Positions 43,283 through 55,052 are shown, counted from the first letter of the stretch. The stretch is 64,000 nucleotides of DNA from Argyresthia goedartella (GCA_949825045.1 OX463813.1:2666001-2730000), one strand, 5' to 3'. The notes: generated by a model not told the origin, from the letters alone. Made by a program: numbers and translations.

Positions 43283-44497
43283 TATTACGGGTCACACTTA
43301 CAGCCTTTAAGACCAAAACATGTGAGCGTCAATAATGGCACAAAACACACAAACAGTAAAAACATAATGACAAATTATAGTAAATGATATAGACAAACAC
43401 AATAGATAGGTATAAAATGATGAAAGATGATTACAAGATTCACAGAGATGACACACGATTGTTTAAAAACAAGTAAACAGTTTTGAAAAATATCCAGAGA
43501 GGCATACCAAAAATATCCAATTCTGAGTGCTGAGCAATACAGGCATTGAGTAGGGTCAGTGCCTGAAAAGTGGGCGCGTGACGCGCGTGCTCTGTACGAA
43601 CAGAGCGGTGTGTACGCTGCGGGTGTGTTCGTACACACCCGCAGCGAAGAGCGGCCGCGACCGTAACATCGTGTACCGAGCCGGCGCGCTAAGGACAACA
43701 CTTTGTTGTACGACCGGGTTGTCTACCTTATTATGGAGAAGCAGATAGAAGTGGACTAACAGAGACAACTTCCGCCTCAGCTCTAGGGTGTCTACCCCCA
43801 CCATCCCTGCCACAAATAAAGACGGGAATAAGTAGGGATAATACCCATATTTCATTTTTTATAGAAGTCTAGCAAATTTTCGTTGGACTTATTCCAGCAT
43901 GAGTGTAAAATGTGTGAGTGTAAGAGTGTAAAGTTAAAGGGAACACTACTACGTTTCAGCGCATCACTGATTTATAGTAGGGTTATGATACGAAATCTGT
44001 ATTGCAAGTTTGAAAACTAAAGATGGTACTTGTATTTCATCTCCATATTGCGGAATTGAGTTAAAATAAGAAAACTAAGGTGGGGTAAAATTCATATGGG
44101 CTTTTATTTAGATGACTTATTTATGGGGAACTATTTTTTTTTATTAAAGTCCACTTAAACTTAATGATTAAAAAACATAAGGAATATTTTACGATAATTT
44201 CATAGATAAGTAGTAGGTACTTTACCATTCATTAACACATAAAAAGACAGTTAAATTAAATAAATCACACAATGTTATTTTGCTTCTACAGCCCTAAAGT
44301 TCTTATGTGGAACCTTATCTAAACCAGGCATAAGGTTCAGAACGCACAGTTTTCATACTACCATAACCATAGCAATATTCCTACCATAGGCCAATCCACA
44401 CAGAATATTATTAATGGTCTCAAAACACGCCAACATTCAATTATGAACGCTATCATAAAAGCTAAGAGTCTAGATTACATCGAAATAGGCTAGTTTT
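43283..44497. other. No gene seen; one perfect GC-rich hairpin
   Basis: 43616-43645 is GCTGCGGGTGTGT, loop TCGT, exact reverse complement. Overlapping minus-strand frames at 43375-43855 have no recognisable content. Confidence 0.45.
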
Positions 44498-44700
44498 TAA
44501 GGTTCCGTACTCGACGGGCGCCGAACAGGAGCCAAGCCTCCGCTGTCCGTCCTTCCGTCTGTCAGCGGTCTTTCTATGTACCTTATTAGGTAGACATTTG
44601 CAATTTTTGACAGAGCATTTATTCCTTGCCGCATGTTTTTCATACAAGTGATGCAAGTTCGAAACCTGACCATGAGATAATTAAGGCCCAGTTCTGGCTG
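44498..44700 (-). repeat. R repeat fragment and S1 head remnant
   Basis: AGGTTCCGTACTCGACGGGC and CGCTGTCCGTCCTTCCGTCT are reverse R words. GTGATGCAAGTTCGAAACCT with ACCATGAGATAATTAA is a decayed S1 head. Confidence 0.5.
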
Positions 44701-45361
44701 TTGAGGTGAGGGGCGCCGCATTCGCCCGTCGTCTCCTGGCGGGGTAGCGGAACTGGCGGGGTAGCGGGCGGCGCGGAATAGCATCGGGCCGCCCGGATAC
44801 TTTAAAAATTAGGTGATTTTTCGAATCTACTGAAAAACGGAAATAAGCTAATTGATAAAATTAAAGGATTAATACGGAGCTCGAAAAGAGGAAAATTTAG
44901 GTATCAAAATTGCGAGTAAAATCAGTAACTTTATATTAAAATTATTGAATCTCCTTTTAAATAAAGACTATGTTCAGGATTTTTTTACGATCGAGCCAAA
45001 TTAATCCAATTGCGTAACGACTTAGTATTTAAACTAGATTATCTCTTTGCGAAGAACAAATAATTTTTTGAGACCTATGAATTTATTGGAAATAATTTTA
45101 TATTTTTTTTTCCAACGCTCAGTTTCAGTGGTTTTGTGTGATATTGGGCTAATCTTGTGTTTATCTTAAGTACCATCATCAGCTATTGTGGAAGACCGCT
45201 AACACTAAGGGTTATTTTCCCTTGGAGCCCAACACTTAAAAGCCATAAAACAAATGGTTTTTGAATGGTCGTTGAAATTTGACAAAAAGTAAGGAAGGGT
45301 TTACCGCCACATGGTAACTGCAAGGGAAATGAGTTTTAAAGTGGGCATCCACTTCTGATAC
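44701..45361. other. No gene seen
   Basis: 44700-44800 is very GC-rich, with TGGCGGGGTAGCGG occurring twice. The rest is AT-rich. Confidence 0.4.
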
Positions 45362-45525
45362 TGATACACTATCAGTCGTTCAGTGTTTCGTATGACACGT
45401 TAAGCTGTACGTCCCGGCTGCTATCGCTACGTGTGGTAGTGGTCGTAAAAACCCCTCCATCAACCCGCACTGAGCCAGCGTGGTGGAGTATGGCTTAATC
45501 TTACTCGTAGAAGCCAGTGTCCCTC
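45362..45525 (+). repeat. Dispersed repeat paired with 20275-20440
   Basis: CCGGCTGCTATCGCTACGTG, CAACCCGCACTGAGCCAGCG, GGAGTATGGCTTAATCTTAC. It lies directly upstream of the RTE fragment. Confidence 0.55.
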
Positions 45526-45592
45526 GGTGGGGACAATCATGGTCGATATTTTATTTATTTATGTATTCTATTCTATCTACTATATATATACT

Positions 45593-46060
45593 ATGAAGGG
45601 TAACCTTCCGCTGACCCTCAAGCGCAAGCTCATCGACATGTGTATCCTGCCTATCCTAACCTACGGCGCTCAGTCATGGTCTTTGACCGAACTTCAGAAG
45701 TCCAAACTCAAGGTTTGCCAGCGAGCAATGGAGCGCAGCATCCTAAGTGTTCGTAGGACGGACCGCATAAGGAACACCACACTGCGCTCTGGCATCGCTG
45801 ATGTGGGTGCACAGACCGCTAAGCTGAAGTGGAACTGGGCCGGCCACGTAAGTCGCATGCACCCAGATAGATGGGCGAAAATCGCCACTGACTGGGTGCC
45901 ACAGGACGGATGCCGGCGTAGAGGCAGGCCTAAACGGAGATGGCGGGACGACCTCGACAAGTTTTTGCCGGGGTGGCCGGAGGTGGCACAGACCAGGGAA
46001 GTGTGGACGAAAGAGGGGGAGGCCTTTGCCCAGCAGTGGGACACTTTAATGGCTAAATAA
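45593..46060 (+). pseudogene. RTE LINE, C-terminal part of endonuclease/reverse transcriptase ORF
   Basis: An uninterrupted frame of 155 codons from an ATG at 45593 to the TAA at 46058-46060. The open frame extends upstream to 45527 through unrelated hydrophobic sequence. It matches the conserved tail of lepidopteran RTE proteins in order: LKRKLIDMCILPILTYGAQS, KLKVCQRAMERSILSVRR, KLKWNWAGHVSRMHPDRWAK, GCRRRGRPKRRWRDDLDKF and EAFAQQWDTLMAK. The polymerase catalytic motifs and the endonuclease lie upstream and are missing, so the copy is dead on arrival. An AATAAAAATAAA tail follows, directly joined to an R repeat. Confidence 0.85.
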
Positions 46061-46065
46061 AAAAT

Positions 46066-46495
46066 AAAAATAAAACCGGTCAAGTGCGAGTCTAAATCGC
46101 GCACGAAGGGTTCCGTACCACCGTTCAATGGAAGCGATGGTGTGGAGTGAATAGTTTGGATTTTACACAGCAAAATATTGTCTACAAAGTTATTGGTGCG
46201 GTTACTTGTACACTCCATGTACGTAACCAGGTGCATCCATAAGTTAGTATGTTGTATTGAAAGAGTTGTTGTATGGGAGCCCCCTTAAATATTTCTTTTA
46301 TCCTGTTTTTTAGTATTTGTTGTTATAGCGGCAACATAAATACATAATCTGTGAAAATTTCAACTCTCTAGCTAGCTAGGTTCTTGAGATACAGCCTGGT
46401 GACAGACGGACGGACGGACGGACGGACGGACAGCGGAGTCTTAGTAATAGGGTCCCGTTTGGAACCCTTCGGGTACGGAACCCTAAAAAACTATC
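46066..46495 (+). repeat. R repeat, full-length type
   Basis: It starts AAACCGGTCAAGTGCGAG, then CACGAAGGGTTCCGTACC, GTATGGGAGCCCCCTTAAAT, TTGAGATACAGCCTGGTGAC, a GGAC microsatellite (46405-46432), and ends TTCGGGTACGGAACCCTAAA. GGGTTCCGTACC and GGTACGGAACCC are inverted near the ends. Related pieces are at 49913, 59452, 60958 and 62825. Confidence 0.7.
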
Positions 46496-46579
46496 TACTA
46501 GATGCCGCCTTTATGATGTAGATCCCTAGTGACAAAACCCGAAATTAATAAAAGAAAAAAATAACCACACGCGTTTTAA

Positions 46580-46690
46580 AAAATTAAATGGAGTCCCCAT
46601 ACAACGGCCATTTTGTTTTGCGGTTTTTCTTGTACGAGGATACGGAACCCTTGGTGTGCGATACGAGTAACAATTGCCAGTTTTTGTGTT
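46580..46690 (-). repeat. R repeat fragment
   Basis: CGAGGATACGGAACCCTTGG and TGTGCGATACGAGT, in reverse orientation to 46066. Confidence 0.45.
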
Positions 46691-47810
46691 TTATGTCTAA
46701 TTTTGAAACTAAATAATGTCTTTTATGATGTTACGCAACTCTTCGTGTGCGAGCCGATGATCTATTTTATTATTACTCTCCCATTACGTATGAGCAATCC
46801 CATATGATTTCAGAAACGCGGTTTGTACTAAATTTTGTTATTAAATAATTAAACAAATTAGTTGAAATTGAAATAAAACTGAATTTCATTACGAGTCTGA
46901 CTGGATTCCTGATGGAATTCCTAAATGTACATAAAATAAAATATTTTTCATTTAGTACAATATATTAGTTGCGTATTTTACATTTCATTGTGGTATTACA
47001 TTTCGTCAATTCGACGGGATGTTACTGGATGCTGTTGGCTCATGAGATTGGTGCTAAAAATAATAGGCCTGTGCCCCGCGGTGGGTGGATATGGGCTGAG
47101 TGTGATGATGATGGTTAATTTATTACTGGCGAAAGTTTTAGTACTGTTCAATAAAAAAAATATGTATCATGTTGATGTCACCGTAAGATAGTCAAAACCG
47201 TTAGTTGATAAAGTAACGCGTTAGTTGATCAACTATCGACAGATAGTAAACCAGACCGACAGGGTTTAGAATTTACTTTTCTTAGACACGAAGACTGTTC
47301 GGGGGTTAGCTGCACTCGCCCTCTCTAGTCTTCACCTAAGCTACCGCAGTATTTGCCCTGGTATTTCGTTTGCAATTCAAGTTTAAACAAGTTTACTATT
47401 TCATGATTTTAACCGTTAGTTTATCAACAAACGTGTCATATAGTAATCTGTACCAGTAATCAGTTTACCAACTGTTGACCAACTACAGTTTTGACAATGT
47501 TACGGTGACATTATATACTACGAACACATAATTTTCCTTGGTTCGCAAATAATAATACCATCGTTCACTGCACATAAGGTATTCTAAGTATGGAAGTGTG
47601 TTATTGAGTTTCCTCCGTAAGTTGAGCAGTGTGTTTCTATGCTAAGATTTTGTATGTAAAACTATTATTTTGCCGAGTTTTCCATTAGCTCCTGTGTTAT
47701 TTTTGTGTACCTGTATTTAATCACAATAGCAGTTACCTCTCCTTAAATGTAAAATAAAATTAAATAAAATTACGTGTTCTTTTTGTTTAATGTATTTTTT
47801 TTTATTTCAG
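46691..47810. other. No gene seen; RTE 3' piece
   Basis: 47060-47112 (GCCTGTGCCCCGCGGTGGGT, GTGATGATGATGG) resembles an RTE 3' terminus. 47330-47368 carries only the last part of the M1/M2 core. Confidence 0.4.
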
Positions 47811-47862
47811 GTACCGATTCTAGTTCGTCTTCATCTGGCTTCCCCTTACGGGGAATTCCACC
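47811..47862 (+). other. Candidate 52-nt microexon
   Basis: A strong acceptor (ATGTATTTTTTTTTATTTCAG) ends at 47810, and a strong donor CC|GTGAGTAT starts at 47863. The exon is open in two frames. The one reading TDSSSSSSGFPLRGIP uses phase 1 in and phase 2 out. I do not recognise the protein. It is the best splice-site pair I saw in the window, but 52 nt alone is not proof. Confidence 0.35.
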
Positions 47863-48447
47863 GTGAGTATATTAATAAAAAAATAATAAACGTGCAGGTA
47901 CTTTGAAAACAGATTTATTTTCAACACTCGGGTACCCGTTCCAACTGCGAATACAGTCCGCGCCACGTATCTTGTCTCTCAAAAAAAAATTGCTTATAAG
48001 AAATGTGAGATGTCAAAAAAGGGAAAGGTGGGGTGAGAGAGAGAGTGGTTAAATTTCATTCATAGACAAAGATATTTGGCGCGGTATGTACATCATGACA
48101 TCGATACTAAAATAAATCTAGAAAATTTTTCAACATAAAACCAAACAAAAAATAGTTAAATGCGAGTCAAACTCACACACTAAAACAAGAAAAAAACACG
48201 TCTCGTCTATAACCTCGCTTGAATACCACCGATGTTAGAAAACGCTATTTTTCCGTTACAGGTTTTGAATTTTATTTTATGATATAAGGTTCATAATCGC
48301 ATACCGTGCCAACTACCCTCGGTTTTTAGAGATTACGGACCACATTTTTGAAATTGCGTTTAGTTTATTTGTTACTGCAGCGGCAATAAATAGAGAATCG
48401 GTGAAAACCCCAGCTCTCTACCTATTAAACATATTAAACTCAGCCTC
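47863..48447. other. No gene seen
   Basis: AT-rich, with a GAGAGAGAGAG run near 48035. Confidence 0.4.
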
Positions 48448-48653
48448 CCGGGTTCGAGTCCCGGTGGGGGCAAATATTTGTTTGATGGGAACGGATGTTT
48501 GTACCCTAGTCATGGTTGTTTATCTATCTAAGTATAATATTTATCTATATAAGTATGTGTATCCTTGTCTAGTACTCAAGATACAGGGAATCCTAGTTTG
48601 GGGCTAGATCAATGTGTGTTAATAGTGTCCAAGGAATTATTATTATTATTTAT
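48448..48653 (+). mobile_element. S3 SINE, 5'-truncated
   Basis: Starts at the B box GGTTCGAGTCCC, continues GATGGGAACGGATGTTTGTA and GGGGCTAGATCAATGTGTG, with an ATT tail running into a TA microsatellite. Confidence 0.8.
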
Positions 48654-48664
48654 ATATATATATA

Positions 48665-48792
48665 TATACATTGATTCTGGCCCAACACTAGGATACCCTG
48701 TGTCGTGGGAACCACAAACAGCGACGTCACACAAGACCTGGGTTTTTGTCTGTATCCCCAGCCGGGGATTGAACCCGGGACACAGAGGGCAT
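48665..48792 (-). mobile_element. S2 SINE
   Basis: ATTCTGGCCCAACACTAGGA, AAACAGCGACGTCACACAAG, and the reverse B box GATTGAACCCGGGACAC. Confidence 0.75.
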
Positions 48793-49576
48793 CATCAACA
48801 CATACATATCATATACAGATAGACAAACAAAAGGGCGGACAGCGTAGGTTTAGCAATAGGGTCTCGTTTGGCACCCTTCATGTGCGGAACCCTAACAAAA
48901 GCTACATTAAAAACCTTCGCATTCCTTCTGTAGAACATGATATATCGACAGTTCCCGCTTGGGATGGCATAAATCATACATTCCCATAACAATGCGAAGT
49001 TCGCTAAGAATAATTTTCGAAGTTCGCACAACAACGGTTGTTATTTCTCAGAAACGTCAAAACTTTATTTGACGGAATTCTGTTATTGTATGAAAGGCAA
49101 CCTTCCTTTCGAAGGAAAAGCGCTAACAGGGAAATATGTCTTTACATAATGTGGAGATATAATATGTCTTCTTGTACAGGCTAATAAAAATCTTGAGTAA
49201 ATAACAAAGCGGAAACACAAAAACAGAAAAAAATGGTGTGACGCCTTTTCACATACGGTCTGGCAAAGGCTCAATTATTCCCAAATTTTCCAATACTTAA
49301 GTTTTCAAATCATTAATAATCAATTCACTATTTTCATTGGTTTTTCACTCTATTACCACGGCATTAGGGGTCGCTCACACCAGAGGGCAACAAGTCCTTG
49401 ATAAGTTTCTCGCACGTCGCCTGACAGAATAGCACGGCTGTGCGATTTCAAAGCCTGGCAAAAAAACGGGATTTTTAAATCATTTTATGTGATTTCGCAC
49501 GAAACTGCTTCGTCAAAATCACAAATAACCGCTTGGAAAACAAAATAATAGTTCACAGTGGCACAGCTGAGCCATT
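48793..49576. other. No gene seen; R and S1 scraps
   Basis: 48830-48897 (GCAATAGGGTCTCGTTTGGC, GGAACCCTAAC) is an R fragment. 49236-49290 (GTGTGACGCCTTTTCACATA) is a reverse S1 3' scrap. Confidence 0.45.
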
Positions 49577-49872
49577 TATACCTCGCGCCACGAATTAAGA
49601 GCTAGTCGACGTTGGCGGGAATTACTGCGCATATGTACAGGTATTGAAAAGTGACTGCTGGAGATCGTCGATCCAGGAAGGAGGAAGGATCGAATGTGCA
49701 TTGGGAATTGTATTTCTGTACTTAAGTTTTATATTTAGGAATTACCTCGACCTGCCAAGCGAGTGAAGAATCAAATATAAAAATGTTGTGGGAAGATTGT
49801 TTTATAGCGGTGGACATTTTGTGAAATAATTTCATTCAACGTCACCGCTCATAACTCGTGGCGCGAGGTATA
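49577..49872 (+). mobile_element. MITE family M4, long form, 296 bp
   Basis: Perfectly placed inverted ends: TATACCTCGCGCCACGAATT and AACTCGTGGCGCGAGGTATA. An extra 165 bp lies inside compared with the 21-kb and 36-kb copies. Confidence 0.8.
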
Positions 49873-49912
49873 GACCTCGTTTACTTTGGGTAACGTATCG
49901 TCGTATGCAAAT

Positions 49913-50580
49913 AAAACCGGTCAAGTGCGAGCAGGACATCGGACCCGCACACGAAGGGTTCCATACCATTGTACGCGGAAAAACGTAAAAGACATTATTT
50001 TGTACGAGTGTACCTTTTTAATTTTTTATAATAAAATATTAACTACTAGATATGACTAACAATGTAACATTGAAAAAATCGTTTAGTATATGTAGTATTT
50101 AGGTATTGAACTATTTACTCAGGTTAATGCAACTCTTTGCTCATTGAAACCGGAGGTGGAAAGAAATTGAGTAACTTATCAAAAATTGAAAAAAAAACTT
50201 AAAATAATTTATTGTAATAAGAATTAGCAATTATTAATCTTATAATGACAAATAACTAAGCACAAAACTCAAAACCTGAAATTAAAGATCTTTTCCGATA
50301 AGATCAGGAGAGTCCAGTTTTCACCGATAACCAAATTAAACAAAATGGCTAAGCAAATGGCCATACCAAGAATTTCTTGAATTATTTTAATACTTAAAAA
50401 CCGGTGCGTTTCATTATTTGTTGTTATAGCGACAATAGAAATACACCCTCTGTGAAAATCTCAGCTCTCTACCTATTTCGGTTGATCCGATAGAGCCCGA
50501 TGACAGACGGACAGACGGACGGACAGCGGAGGCTTAGTAATAGGGTCCCGTTTGGCATCCTTCGGGTACGGAACCCCGAA
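49913..50580 (+). repeat. R repeat, long form
   Basis: AAACCGGTCAAGTGCGAGCA through TTTCCGATAAGATCAGGAGA, AGAGCCCGATGACAGACGGA and TTCGGGTACGGAACCCCG. The same internal segment appears inverted at 60958-61815. Confidence 0.7.
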
Positions 50581-51495
50581 AAGAAGTAATTTCATCATAA
50601 AATAACCTAAAAATTTCGTTCAAAATCCTCATTTATGTGGACAAAGGGAATATTTAACTTGTATTGCTATTGGCGGTAAAGGAGCTTTTTCACAAAATGC
50701 TATCAATCAAAAGCTCCTTTCATGAATTAATCAAGAATATCATCAACAATACACTCCAGCATAATGAATGGAAAATCGAGTTTGTATGTCGCAGTCACTA
50801 TTTACAATCAGCGGTTCTGTAAAGTAACTGGTTTTGTTCGATATATTAAAACATAACGAAAAGATTTAATTGTAAATTTAGAATATAACCCTTTTATTTC
50901 ATGACACAGGGGCAGATACCTAGTCATATTTGTCATATCCTCCCTGGTGGTCACATCTTTGGACAAAAGACGTGCCACCCAGCCCAGAATCATGAAAATC
51001 CAAAAAGTTTGTTACTTAATTACCCATAACTGGATAAACGGATTTCGTATTGGATTGTTACGTAGTAACTCAGAGGCTAAGGATATTTTTCATGGAATAA
51101 AGGGTTGAGTATTTTTGGACAAAAAAGTGAACCTATAATATGGGTAACCCTTTTTGTTGGGGACGGAACCCTAAAAATGATAAAAAGAGCTATTCAGTAA
51201 CTGGCTGGACGTGGGCGGGTTTGTCACCTCATTTTGGAAAGGGTGTTAAAGACAGCAATGAAAATTACCAAACAAACAATACCTATCTTGTTTGATACTT
51301 TTCATTACTTTATGGACCAAATACTTGAAGATCACACCAACGAAGTCGCGGGCACCAGCGATAATGGGAAATGTTACCAAAAAACTCTTTGGCAGAGGGC
51401 ACTGTATATTTAAAACAGAAAGAGTTTCATTCATCTCAGGTTTGTAACTTGATTAACATTGTCAACAGCAACAAAGAATTTCATTTATCTGAGGT
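50581..51495. other. No gene seen; one hairpin
   Basis: 50678-50720 has AAAGGAGCTTTT and AAAAGCTCCTTT, an inverted pair with a 19-nt loop. 51185-51250 (AGTAACTGGCTGGACGTGGG) is an S1 scrap. Confidence 0.45.
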
Positions 51496-51560
51496 TCTAT
51501 GCAAAGTCAAAGTCAAAGTCAAAGTACTTTATTACTGTAGATATTTACAAATTAAAATTA
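51496..51560 (-). mobile_element. LINE-A 3' tail scrap
   Basis: CAAAGTCAAAGTCAAAGTAC and TTACTGTAGATATTTACAAA, only the tail of LINE-A. Confidence 0.55.
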
Positions 51561-51618
51561 CCAAATAATTAAAAACTACACACACACACAAAAACTGAAC
51601 ATAATAAAAAACAAAATA

Positions 51619-52827
51619 CTAAACAAATGAACCGCCCCAGGACATGCCCGACCCAAAGGTACCCATCACACTGGCAGCATTACCGCGCTGCACGGCGAGT
51701 GAGATCCTTTGGATCAGGAACGCTCCGGAACGATTGTCAAAACCTCGGTCCCTGAAGCGTCGCCCAATGTCCTTGACAAACATCCTGCCCTGAGCACCGC
51801 AAATACCCGTGGTCTCGACGGCCAAGGGAACAAACAGGTAGCTCCCCATCAGCTGTGCGTATTTTAGGCCTTTCTGCCGCGCCGCCGACTCCGCTGCAGC
51901 CCCAGGTGTCACCATGGTGGAGCCAATGTGGGATGCCGCGAACGTGCATACACAAGTAGCATCCCACAAAAGGCAACGACCTCTCTCCCACGGTATCAAG
52001 ATGAGACCGTCGCTGCGACTCAAACCCGGTGGTTCGAGAACTGATGGAATGTCAGCAGAGACGAGAGCCCTCCGGACGATGTCGTTGATCAAGTGGTGGC
52101 GAGAGAGTCTCCCTGTACTTCAAGCACAGTGTAGCCCATGACGTCCCCGCGAATCTACCGACGCACCGTAAACACAGTGGTGCGGTTCGCAGATATCGCA
52201 ACCCAGACGAAGCGCCACGGCTACACGCAGGGAGATGTCGTCCAGAAGGGTTCCTAAATGCGGAGACGGCAACGCATGCAGCCATGCACCTGATTCCGGC
52301 TGAGAGACTGCTCGCAGACGAGCAAGTTCCGCTCCCGAGCTCTGCGCTAACAGCCCGTCAAGGGACACCTTGCACAGCTCCTCATCCCAGGGGCGCTGCA
52401 CGCCGGGCTTCTCCGGAACATCTCCCCCCGGACAACGGGCCCGCCACCGCTGAAGAGCCTCGTCCGCAAAAGGAATGCCAAAGCCGTCACCGTTAAACTT
52501 TAAAATGCGAGTGACTAGTTCAAGCACCCCATGCAAAGAGGCCAAGAAAGCTGGGAGCTCCGTGTCCTGTAGGCGACAAACGCCGAGACCACCAAACGGA
52601 AGGGCCGCTTGATCCCATTGGGAGGGAGACATTTTCACATTTAAAATCAACTCCAACAGGCTCATTAACTCGTTATCATATGAATCTGCCTCCCTCCTAC
52701 ACAGCCAAACCAGAGTGGTTCGCAAAGTGTATGTTAGCCTTGGCAGGGACAGACAACTCCGTAGATCTGTTAGAGCCACATGAGCGGAAAGCTCCGGTGT
52801 TGTTTTGCCCCAGCCAAGGACTTTAAC
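51619..52827 (-). pseudogene. Retroelement polyprotein C-terminal fragment
   Basis: On the minus strand one frame runs about 402 codons from just below an upstream stop at 52828-52830, is interrupted once by TGA at 52120-52122, and ends at 51619-51621. In order it shows LRSCLSLPRLTYTLRTT, LPFGGLGVCRLQDTELPAFL, a Cys/His cluster (CDICEPHHC, GRHGLHC), then HHLINDIVRRALVSADIPSV, EPPGLSRSDGL and IQRISLAVQRGNAASVMGTF. This is the long post-polymerase tail of a retrotransposon family that I recall from many animal genomes but cannot name with certainty. The RT core is missing on the 5' side. A scrap of its end recurs at 56675-56743. Confidence 0.75.
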
Positions 52828-52892
52828 TTATCCCCTAAAACCCCCGGTACACCTTCCGGAAAAATGGGCGCGCCCAATAAAGTAAAACTTGT

Positions 52893-53243
52893 TTTAGTTA
52901 GGACCTTCACCTATTTACATATACTTAGCAAACGTCATTTTTTGCCTCTTCTCTACATTGGACCACTGTGGGAGAAGAAGGGCGTAGAAACTCCCACAGA
53001 TTGATTTTTAGATCTCTTTTAAAAATTGGTTGTGCGTAACTAATACAAATATTAAAAAAAAATATATGATTACTAAGCAATAATAAATAATTACAAAATT
53101 ATTAACAACAAGGTCTGTGTTGAGCCAGATTAACCGCATACAGTGCCATCATTTAAGTAATCTTGAACATTGTAATATCCCTTTTTCGCCAAAGTCGCTT
53201 TAACATGCTTTTTAAACTGCTCAAATGGCAATTTCAAAATAAC
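52893..53243 (-). mobile_element. LINE-A 3' end
   Basis: TCTACATTGGACCACTGTGG, AACAAGGTCTGTGTTGAGCC and the final RT codons (GYYNVQDYLND), cut off at 53243. Confidence 0.75.
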
Positions 53244-53675
53244 GAAACTCTTTGCTTATTATCTACAAACTTTGAGTGTCCTCTAAGTGGAACTTAATTG
53301 ACAGTTATCTTATCAACAGAATGAACCGCGAATCTAGTTTGCATGTCGCAGGCACTCTACGTAATCAGCGGATTGGTGATAAGCCGGATTATTATGATAA
53401 TGTCTGGTTTAGTGCATTGTTCGTTGTATTTCAGTGTGGTTATTATGATTGCATTTTATAATCAACGATACGACAGTGTTTGGTGTTGAAATGTCCGATA
53501 TAACAAAAACATTGGCACGAGTTTTCCTATATTGAGTGGCAGCGGTTTGACAGCGGTCAAAACTATCACTTCTTTTGTTTGACTTACTTCTCCTGTATTC
53601 TCGTGACACTTGAGATTCTGTAATTTAACCAATTATTTATTGTACTGCACGAAAATAGTAAATGCCCGTAATTAA
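53244..53675. other. No gene seen
   Basis: No supported feature. Confidence 0.4.
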
Positions 53676-53766
53676 TCGTATGTGACGTCGCTGTTCTGGT
53701 TCCCACGGCACAGGGTATCCTAGTGTAGGGCCAGAAGCAATGTATGTGTATAAATGTTATGAGGAC
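53676..53766 (+). mobile_element. S2 SINE 3' fragment
   Basis: GTGACGTCGCTGTTCTGGTT and GTATCCTAGTGTAGGGCCAG. Confidence 0.7.
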
Positions 53767-54317
53767 CATCATCGTGACTATGCAACACAATTAACAGGAA
53801 GTTTGTGTGTAAATCACCGCGCCAGCTTCGCGACAGGGCAGCCATTATTAATCGTCTAGCGACGGAAGCGGTTGAAAGAAATGTACCGAGCTGATTGTTA
53901 TGGTAAAATTGGATATGCAATGGCTGCGGCGACGGGCTAGCCCTCTGTCACGCAAACTATCTAACTAGGCGTAACTCTGTGAGCTGTAGACGTCGCGAGC
54001 GACACAGAAACCCCTCCCCCAACCCCTTCAAGTTCATCGGCTGAATAAGTGGAATTATTATAAAAACAGATAACACGGCTGCATTCTCTTTCAATATCAC
54101 ATACAAACTTATGAATGCACCTGGTTACAGACACGGAGTTTGAAAGCAGCCGCATCAATAACTTTGTTACCCCATATATCCGCCATTTTGAAAATTTCTC
54201 ATAAACTGATACGAAAAAAAAAAAAAAAAAACCAGCTCACAAAATTTCACGACAATCAGTTGAGAACTGAGACCTGTAGAGAAGTACAAATCCCGCGTAC
54301 GTGATAAGAAGCTCGCA
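53767..54317. other. No gene seen
   Basis: 53918-53958 (TGCGGCGACGGGCTAGCC) is an S1 scrap. A run of about 19 A lies near 54215. Confidence 0.45.
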
Positions 54318-55052
54318 TAACAGTGAAAACGCCGTGACTTCCGCATGCGTGCTGAAAACAGCACGTCACTGAAAAGGCCGAAAATCCTGCGTGCGTGGTG
54401 AAACCAGCAAGTCACTAAAAAGGCCATAAATTCCGCGTACGTGATGAAACATGTATGCCACTGAAAAGGCCGTGAATCCCGCGTGCGTCATGAAACCCGC
54501 ATGCCACTGAAGAGGCCGTAAGTCCCGCGTGCGTGATGAAACCCGCATGCCACTAAAAGGCCGTAAGTCCCGCGTGCGTGATAAAACCCGCATACCACTG
54601 AAAAGGCCGTAAGTCCCGCGTGCCTGATGAAACCCGCATGCCACTGAAAAGGCCGTAAGTCCCGCGTGCGTGATGAATCCCGCATGCCACTGAAAAGGCC
54701 GTAAGTCCCGCGTGCGTGATGAAACCCGCATGCCACTGAAAAGCCCGTAAGTCCCGCGTGCGTGATGAAACCCGTATGCCACTGAAAAGGCCGTAAGTCC
54801 CGCGTGCGTGATGAATCCGCATGCCACTGAAAAAATCGTAAGTACCGCGTGCGAGATGAAACCGGCATGCCACTGAAAAGGCCGTAAGTGCCCCGTGCAT
54901 GATGAGAAGGCCGCGAATTCCGCGTTCGTGTTGAAACCCGCACGCCACTGAAAAGCCTTTTATACCGCGAGCTTGATGAAACCCGCGTGACACCGAAAAC
55001 GCCGTTAATCCCGCGTGCGTGACGAAACCCGCATAACAATTAAAAGGCCGTA
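54318..55052 (-). repeat. 46-bp tandem array, about 15 units
   Basis: GGCCGTAAGTCCCGCGTGCG and ATGAAACCCGCATGCCACTG repeat with a period of about 46 bp. The central units are close to identical and the edges are worn. Because 46 is not a multiple of 3, the same peptide words (ARGTYGLFSGMRV and shifted forms) appear in all three minus-strand frames. Those long frames are artefacts. Confidence 0.93.

Noticed and set aside
43375..43855. Minus-strand ORFs around the GC-rich hairpin
   Set aside because: Overlapping frames without recognisable domains. The hairpin and GC-rich words account for the lack of stops.
45527..45592. Upstream extension of the RTE ORF as a signal peptide or membrane segment
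   Set aside because: Hydrophobic translation of AT-rich DNA before the LINE truncation point. It is not part of the RTE protein.
54366..55039. Three long overlapping minus-strand ORFs
   Set aside because: All arise from one stop-free 46-bp tandem unit read in rotating frames.
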